Source: Euryarchaeota archaeon UBA602 (lineage in GTDB: Archaea > Thermoplasmatota > Poseidoniia > Poseidoniales > Thalassarchaeaceae). From it: 8,607 bases of DNA. Under the pieces are notes generated by a model. That model had not been told where the DNA came from. It saw only the letters and a list, made by a program, of their open reading frames with translations, and made no database searches. The stretch is taken from assembly GCA_002498455.1 (NCBI GenBank), contig DAHO01000081.1:34310-42916 (forward strand), written 5' to 3'. Positions 6,481 to 8,607 of the stretch are shown here, piece by piece. The first letter of the stretch is position 1, and every line of letters starts with the position of its first letter. A program made the position numbers and the translations under genes.

Positions 6481-8607
6481 CTCCACCTTCTTCTTTGAAT
6501 CCACCTTTTTCTTAGAGGGGCGAGCCTCGTCATCTTCGTTCAATTTCCAACGGACTGCAATGACGAGTGCTGCGATGATGACTGCGATGAGAATGCCGAT
6601 AATGATGGCCCAGGTACTCAATGACATGGAATCATCCCCCTTTGTTCCACTATCTGATTGAATACACGAATCTTCAACATCGGTCGCATCCGTCCAGTCG
6701 GTTCCCGCAATTTGTTCATCCTTGTCTCGGCATCCATCACCATCAGTGTCTCGCTGTGATGCACCACAGCCGGATTGATTTGGGGATTCATCAAGAGGGG
6801 TATCTGGACAGATATCCAACCCATCATGAATCCCATCAAAATCAGAATCAGCATATTCCGAAGGAGCACAACCATTCTCATCGATTTGGTTTAGCAGATG
6901 AGACGGTGTCGAGTCGCACTGATCATCCACATTATTCAACCCGTCACCGTCTAAATCCATGTCGGAATCGCACCCATCAGGAATACCATCCCCATCGGCA
7001 TCTAATCGGTCATCATGCCCTTCACAATCATCTGCTGCATTGGGGACCTGATCCCCATCTCTGTCTTCATCCATGACGTCACAGATTTTATCCCCATCAA
7101 AATCAACAGGAGTATCTGAATTATCCAAAGGATTGCTTCCACACAGGCTTTCTTCAGTATCGGACCAAGTATCTTGATCATCATCTTCATCAAGATTATC
7201 GCCAATGCCATCCCCATCAGAGTCAACCGTTTCGTTTTCATCAAGAGGGAAGGGGTCATTGACATCAAGAACACCATCTCCATCATCATCGACATCAGCA
7301 ACATTGCCAATGCCATCCCCATCCGTATCCTCGTATTCAGTCGGATCTAGAGGCAGTGCATCCCAGATATCTGGCACCCCGTCTCCATCATCGTCGGTAT
7401 CCGTGTTGTCGGGTTCACCATCACTGTCCGTGTCCATCAAACAATCCGCAGCTGAAGTCGATGCCGGGCCCAATGTTGAGGCACCAGTAGGACATGGAGT
7501 TGGGGCCGTATTGCCCAAACCAGCGGCATAAGTCCCAATTGGTGCATCAGTACAACCTGTTGAACCCACCCAATCTTGCCAAGTTCCTTCCGGACAAAGA
7601 GTTTGACTGACTGCTTCACTCTGAGCTACAAAATTCCCAGGGTCAGCAGACAAACAAGTTGTGCGCCGATAATTTGGCTGGTATGTTCCCGGTGCACAAT
7701 CCTGTTCCCAAATACTACCGTCATTGCTTGTGTAGTGGCCAGGACTTGCATCTACACAATCATCACTTGTCACGGATCCATAATTTGGATTGTACGTACC
7801 TGCAAGACAGGGCGTGTCATCGAGTGCCCCATAGACATCAACATAATGTCCACGAGCAGCCTGAGTTGGTTGTGCTTGTCCCGTTGTTGGGACATAAAAT
7901 CCGGGTTGTGCCTGTTGACACGCAGTTGCACTTTGCGATGCAGTATTTGGATTGTATGTACCTGCAAGGCATGCTTGTTCAGAAGTGGCCCCATATTCGG
8001 CAACATAGTGGCCCGGGCTTGCTGGTGTTTGACTTGCACTTCCCGGTTGACTGACATAGTAACCAGGTTCTGCAGATAGACAGGCCGCTGAAGAACTGGA
8101 AGCATTTGCTGAATTGTAAGTGCCCACAACGCAAATTTTTGGTGCAACGGCTCCAACTTCATCCACATAATGTCCAGGCGGCGCAGGAATTTGGGCAGCA
8201 CTTGCCCCTCCGGGGACATAATACCCTAAATCAGCAAGCATACAGGCCGAAGAGTCTGTTGCACCACTATCTGGATTATACGAACCTGGTAAACAAGGAG
8301 TTTCTGTAGTGGCCCCAATTTGATCAACATAGTAACCAGGTCTGGAAGTGGTTTGCTCAAAACTCGCAGGATTGGTCACATAATGACCCAGAGAGGCAGG
8401 AATGCAAGCGGATGCATTCCCCGATGCATTGTTTGGATTGTAGGTCCCAGCCTGACAGGGGATTTGTCGATCGGACCCGACAGTATCCACATAATATCCG
8501 CGATCAGCTGCAGTTTGAGTCGTCAGTGCTTGCTGAGGCACATAGTGACCTAGATCGGCTAATATGCAAGCAGATGCGTTTGTAGATCCTGAGTTTGGAT
8601 TGTATGA
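6196..8607 (-). CDS. Membrane-anchored repeat surface protein: ephrin-receptor-like 54-aa repeats, TSP3 array, membrane helix, acidic tail (5' end beyond window)
   Basis: The frame is open from the right edge to a TGA at 6198-6196 (803 visible residues; numbering here starts at the edge). The GTG at 8541 is only a valine of a repeat (GHYV), not a start, since the same repeat continues to the edge. Residues 1-270 are five tandem 54-residue units; 271-375 are three shorter copies of 37, 34 and 34. They resemble the GCC2/GCC3 ephrin-receptor-like family (CLAGTYNPN..., PGHYV). About 392-650 is a TSP3 calcium-binding array, partly of the Cys-free kind (DDDGDGVPDIWDALPLDPTE). A membrane helix at about 666-686 (WAIIIGILIAVIIAALVIAV) is followed by a lysine-rich patch (KKKVDSKKKVEKK) and about 90 residues dominated by Asp. 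Predicted topology is outside repeats on a calcium stalk with an acidic tail inside. Signal peptide and true length are unseen. Role is probably adhesion or surface structure, by inference. Confidence 0.92.
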   Translation of the reverse strand, partial: SYNPNSGSTNASACILADLGHYVPQQALTTQTAADRGYYVDTVGSDRQIPCQAGTYNPNNASGNASACIPASLGHYVTNPASFEQTTSRPGYYVDQIGATTETPCLPGSYNPDSGATDSSACMLADLGYYVPGGASAAQIPAPPGHYVDEVGAVAPKICVVGTYNSANASSSSAACLSAEPGYYVSQPGSASQTPASPGHYVAEYGATSEQACLAGTYNPNTASQSATACQQAQPGFYVPTTGQAQPTQAARGHYVDVYGALDDTPCLAGTYNPNYGSVTSDDCVDASPGHYTSNDGSIWEQDCAPGTYQPNYRRTTCLSADPGNFVAQSEAVSQTLCPEGTWQDWVGSTGCTDAPIGTYAAGLGNTAPTPCPTGASTLGPASTSAADCLMDTDSDGEPDNTDTDDDGDGVPDIWDALPLDPTEYEDTDGDGIGNVADVDDDGDGVLDVNDPFPLDENETVDSDGDGIGDNLDEDDDQDTWSDTEESLCGSNPLDNSDTPVDFDGDKICDVMDEDRDGDQVPNAADDCEGHDDRLDADGDGIPDGCDSDMDLDGDGLNNVDDQCDSTPSHLLNQIDENGCAPSEYADSDFDGIHDGLDICPDTPLDESPNQSGCGASQRDTDGDGCRDKDEQIAGTDWTDATDVEDSCIQSDSGTKGDDSMSLSTWAIIIGILIAVIIAALVIAVRWKLNEDDEARPSKKKVDSKKKVEKKELTADDIFAELDDDDIAEASDDDVDDWDDDSSTLDDDDSWLDDDVGDVAADLDEGESLPDLFDDDDDDFEIDPEDALPDMNDLLDDDDDLFD
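6670..7434 (-). repeat. TSP3-type calcium-binding repeats in the ephrin-like repeat protein
   Basis: About twelve DxDxDG-type motifs occur. The N-terminal part lacks Cys and has proline-rich linkers (DALPLDPTEYEDTDGDGIGN, DPFPLDENETVDSDGDGIGD). The C-terminal part becomes Cys-containing (VDDQCDSTP, GLDICPDTP, ENGCAPSE, QSGCGASQ), like the array in the neighbouring gene. It ends with DTDGDGCRDKDEQIAGTD just before the membrane helix. Confidence 0.88.
7483..7797 (-). repeat. Three shorter, degenerate ephrin-like repeats (37, 34, 34 aa)
   Basis: These lack the 17-residue middle piece of the long units and keep the usual two-Cys pattern, for example EQDCAPGTYQPNY and SQTLCPEGTWQDW. They are more diverged from one another than the five long units and sit nearest the membrane, as expected for older copies. 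Confidence 0.8.
7798..8607 (-). repeat. Five tandem 162-bp (54-aa) ephrin-receptor-like repeats, continuing past the edge
   Basis: Five consecutive units are each exactly 54 residues: (T/S)YNPN...SAC..A..G(H/Y/F)YV.......QT....G(H/Y)YVD..GA....C..G. Units start at 8607, 8445, 8283, 8121 and 7959. Conserved Cys are at unit positions 14 and 51. The DNA shows strong local identity at the unit boundary, so the array is a candidate for copy-number change. Confidence 0.9.

Noticed and set aside
6236..6661. Plus-strand open frame rich in serine
   Set aside because: It is the antisense shadow of the GAT/GAC aspartate codons of the acidic tail; it has no recognisable domain.
8539..8541. GTG at 8541 as the start of the right-hand gene
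   Set aside because: It is the valine of a GHYV repeat motif, the frame stays open to the edge, the repeat unit continues upstream, and no signal peptide follows it.
7798..8607. CRISPR-like regular repeats on the right
   Set aside because: The period is 162 bases with variable protein-coding units and no short identical repeats separated by unique spacers.

Overview
The window is almost wholly coding and carries three consecutive genes on the minus strand, all for large secreted or membrane-anchored surface proteins. No RNA gene, mobile element, CRISPR array or plus-strand gene is supported. The gene style suggests a planktonic archaeon, most likely Marine Group II/Ca. Poseidoniales or a relative within Thermoplasmatota. 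The hints are an archaeal-type TATA element upstream of the central gene, AGGTG Shine-Dalgarno sequences, many N-glycosylation sequons, calcium-binding thrombospondin type 3 (TSP3) arrays, and single C-terminal membrane anchors with aspartate-rich tails. The taxonomic call is an inference from style; there is no marker gene here.

Layout, in transcription order (right to left). (1) 8607-6196 is the 3' part of a gene whose start lies beyond the right edge. Its product has five exact-length 54-residue tandem repeats of the ephrin-receptor-like (GCC2/GCC3) kind, three shorter degenerate copies, a TSP3 calcium-binding array, one membrane helix and an extremely acidic cytoplasmic tail. (2) After a 78-base gap holding a candidate TATA promoter and a hairpin over the ribosome binding site, 6117-784 encodes a complete 1777-residue protein. 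Its order is signal peptide, LamG-like domain, putative-Ig domain, seven-blade RCC1-like propeller interrupted by a jelly-roll-like insert, a second putative-Ig domain, an Ig/PKD-like domain, twelve TSP3 motifs, a membrane helix and a cytoplasmic EF-hand. (3) Fifteen bases later, with its own AGGTGA site and a TTG start, 768-1 encodes the N-terminal 256 residues of a secreted right-handed beta-helix (pectate-lyase-like) protein that continues past the left edge.

Genes 2 and 3 are probably co-transcribed. Gene 1 may be a separate unit because a TATA element lies between it and gene 2. Together the products look like a cell-surface module for binding or sensing: glycan- or protein-binding folds held outside the cell on calcium-stiffened stalks, with charged or calcium-binding tails inside. 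Function is inferred from domain content only; no enzyme active site was identified.
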